Source of the DNA: Dehalobacter sp.
GTDB taxonomy: Bacteria; Bacillota; Desulfitobacteriia; Desulfitobacteriales; Syntrophobotulaceae
Direction of reading: 5' to 3'
NCBI GenBank assembly: GCA_023667845.1
Contig: JAMPIU010000143.1
Span: 126,574 to 190,573, forward strand
Length of the DNA: 64,000 nucleotides
Shown here: in pieces, positions 62,390 to 64,000 of the stretch
Numbering within the stretch: position 1 is the stretch's first letter
Layout: the number at the start of each line of letters is the position of its first letter
Made by a program: the position numbers and the translations under genes
The notes under the pieces: generated by a model
What the model was told of the DNA's origin: nothing
The model's input: the letters and a program-made list of their open reading frames with translations, nothing else
Database searches by the model: none

Positions 62390-63316
62390 ATGAATTGGAC
62401 TGAGATAGCGGTAACAGTATCATCTGAGGGAGAGGAGGCTGTTACCGATCTTTTATATCGGATAGGCAGCAAGGGTGTGGTTATCGAATCGCCTGAGCTG
62501 ATTAATGGGTATGTTGAATCCGGGATCTGGGATTATCACATCTATGCGGACTTGGAAGTAACGGGAAAGTGTGTGGTCAAGGGCTATTTCCCGGAGGATG
62601 AAAGCTTAAGTCCCAGGATCGCCTCCTTACGGGAAGAACTTCTGCTCTTCAAGGAATTATTTCCGGACTGGATAGTGGAAACGAATTCCGTGATGGTGAA
62701 GGAAGAAGACTGGGAGAACGAATGGAAGCAATACTTTAAACCAGTCCGAATCGGCAAACGCTTCCTGATCAAACCGACCTGGGAACAGGTGGATACGCAG
62801 GATCAGGTGGTCATCATTGAGATTGATCCTGGGATGGCTTTTGGGACGGGTACCCATCCGACAACCGCTCTCTGCCTGGAGGAGCTGGAAGACCATATTC
62901 AGGAAGGTTCGGACGTCTTTGATATTGGCACCGGCTCCGGGATCCTGGCTGTGGCGGCCGCCAAGCTTGGCGCAAACGTCCAGGCCGGAGACATTGACCG
63001 CCTGGCTGTGCGGATTGCGCGGCAAAATGCAGCGCTGAATCACATGGAAGATAAAATTAAGGTCGAAACGGGAAACCTCGGTGAGGTCTTTACGGGGAAA
63101 GCTGATGTCGTCATCGCCAATATCATCGCGGATGTAATCATTGAACTCCTGCCTTCCCTGCCTCAGCTGATGAAACCGGAGGGTATCCTTCTTGCTTCCG
63201 GCATCATTGATACCCGGGAAGACAATGTTCTGGAAAAAATGAATGCGGCAGGTCTCCGCTGTATCGGAAGGCTTGAAGATGCAGGCTGGGTACTGCTGAA
63301 AGCTACGTTTGCTTGA
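62390..63316 (+). CDS. prmA: Ribosomal protein L11 methyltransferase PrmA
   Basis: 308-residue SAM-dependent enzyme that trimethylates L11. An N-terminal L11-binding domain (WTEIAVTVSSEGEEAVTDLLY), the EEDWENEWKQYFKPVRIGKRFLIKP linker segment and the Rossmann methyltransferase with FGTGTHPTT, DIGTGSGILAVAAAKLGA and the catalytic-loop NIIADVI. AAGGGAG precedes the ATG. Conserved dnaJ-prmA-rsmE order. Confidence 0.96.
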   Translation: MNWTEIAVTVSSEGEEAVTDLLYRIGSKGVVIESPELINGYVESGIWDYHIYADLEVTGKCVVKGYFPEDESLSPRIASLREELLLFKELFPDWIVETNSVMVKEEDWENEWKQYFKPVRIGKRFLIKPTWEQVDTQDQVVIIEIDPGMAFGTGTHPTTALCLEELEDHIQEGSDVFDIGTGSGILAVAAAKLGANVQAGDIDRLAVRIARQNAALNHMEDKIKVETGNLGEVFTGKADVVIANIIADVIIELLPSLPQLMKPEGILLASGIIDTREDNVLEKMNAAGLRCIGRLEDAGWVLLKATFA

Positions 63317-63338
63317 GTGTATTGAGAGAGGGAATCCT

Positions 63339-64000
63339 ATGCACCGTTTTAAAATCTCGTCCCGCGAAAAGGACACTTTTAACATAACCGGAGAAGAACT
63401 TCATCACCTGACGCATGTGGTGCGGCTTGAATGCGGCGCTAAAGTCATGGGCTTTGATAATTCCGGCGGTCAGTGGGTCGGGGTCATTGAAGAACTAGCC
63501 AGGGACTCAGCTCGCTGCAGAGTTGTTGAAGAGGAATTCCCTGACGTGGAAGCAGAGGCAAGGGTATACCTTGTCATGGGACTGGCCAAGGGAGAAAAGA
63601 TGGAGTGGGTCATCCAAAAAGGGACTGAGCTCGGAATGGCCGGATTTATCCCTTTAAGGATGAAACGGTCTGTCCTGCAACTGGAAGGAACTAAAGCACG
63701 GGACAGGGTAGTCCGCTGGCAAAGAATCGCGGCTGAGGCTGTGAAACAATCTCACCGGGTCATCGAACCGGAAATTATGGAAGTAGCCGATTGGACGCAA
63801 CTGAAGGGACTGCTGCCGGCAGAGACGCAGTGGCTGATTCCTTATGAAGATGAAAAGACGCACTCCTTAAAGGAAGTGCTTCAGGGATATGAACCCAGAT
63901 ACCCGATTGCTGTACTTATCGGGGCCGAAGGGGGCTTTGCGCCGGAAGAGGTGGCCTGGGCCGAGGAAAAACTTCAGGCCAGGAGTGTCTCTTTGGGACC
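63339..64000 (+). CDS. rsmE: 16S rRNA m3U1498 methyltransferase RsmE (3' end outside window)
   Basis: First ~220 codons of a SPOUT-fold methyltransferase. The start MHRFKISSREKDTFNITGEELHHL has the PUA-like N-terminal domain (HHLTHVVRLECGAKVMGFD). LVMGLAKGEKMEWVIQKGTELG and the SAM-knot motif LIGAEGGFAPEEV are present. AGAGAGGGAA precedes the ATG, 22 bp after prmA. The gene runs off the end of the window without a stop codon. Confidence 0.93.
   Translation, partial: MHRFKISSREKDTFNITGEELHHLTHVVRLECGAKVMGFDNSGGQWVGVIEELARDSARCRVVEEEFPDVEAEARVYLVMGLAKGEKMEWVIQKGTELGMAGFIPLRMKRSVLQLEGTKARDRVVRWQRIAAEAVKQSHRVIEPEIMEVADWTQLKGLLPAETQWLIPYEDEKTHSLKEVLQGYEPRYPIAVLIGAEGGFAPEEVAWAEEKLQARSVSLG

Overview
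The window looks like a chromosomal core segment of a spore-former-related Firmicute (class Clostridia), most like the Desulfitobacterium/Dehalobacter branch of the Peptococcaceae. That placement is my inference from gene content, gene order, strong AGGAGG-type ribosome binding sites, T-box leaders, a CIRCE site and sporulation genes. I cannot search databases, so the genus is not certain. No rRNA, tRNA, CRISPR array, intact insertion sequence or prophage was seen.

Layout. 1-8.9 kb: end of valS, folC, a response-regulator diguanylate cyclase, a SPOR protein, rex, cimA, maf and radC. 9.1-18.4 kb: the cell-shape and division block mreB-mreC-mreD-mrdA, minD-minE (no minC), rodA and the sporulation pair spoIVFA-spoIVFB. 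18.5-24.6 kb: a CotJC-like manganese catalase, ogt, the radical-SAM gene of the TIGR03960 type, its DUF2344 partner and rng. 24.7-32.8 kb: the classic rplU-rpmA-spo0B-obg block, then yhbY, nadD, a small RRM protein, yqeK, rsfS and T-box-controlled leuS. 32.9-40.9 kb: a Phd-Uma2 fusion gene, a tyrosine-rich small protein, comEA, an interrupted comEC, a cyclophilin, a soluble chemoreceptor, holA and rpsT. 41-51 kb: an apparently inserted block with a tandem T-box leader, a five-gene Liv-type amino acid ABC transporter, an HTH-Uma2 fusion and T-box-controlled ileS. 51-64 kb: spoIIP, murJ, lepA, hemW, the heat-shock operon hrcA-grpE-dnaK, then dnaJ, prmA and the start of rsmE.

How it fits together. 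Most genes are housekeeping: tRNA charging, ribosome biogenesis (obg, yhbY, rsfS, rplU, rpmA, rpsT, prmA, rsmE, lepA), wall elongation (MreBCD, PBP2, RodA, MurJ), redox control (Rex), NAD synthesis and protein folding. Sporulation genes (spoIVFAB, spo0B, spoIIP, cotJC-like) sit in their usual places. Three transcription units are controlled by T-box RNAs (leuS, the liv operon, ileS), and one by HrcA/CIRCE.

What deserves attention: (1) two Uma2-type PD-(D/E)XK nuclease proteins, each fused to a different DNA-binding N-terminus, one with a textbook promoter followed by a pair of palindromic operators; (2) a family of short permuted intergenic repeats shared by at least five gaps; (3) an in-frame UGA in an otherwise intact comEC, followed directly by a hairpin; (4) a tandem T-box before liv, apparently with a Phe specifier and a second copy lacking Stem I; (5) an IleRS with a swapped GIHH signature in place of HxGH; (6) a 62-bp nested palindrome between minE and rodA.
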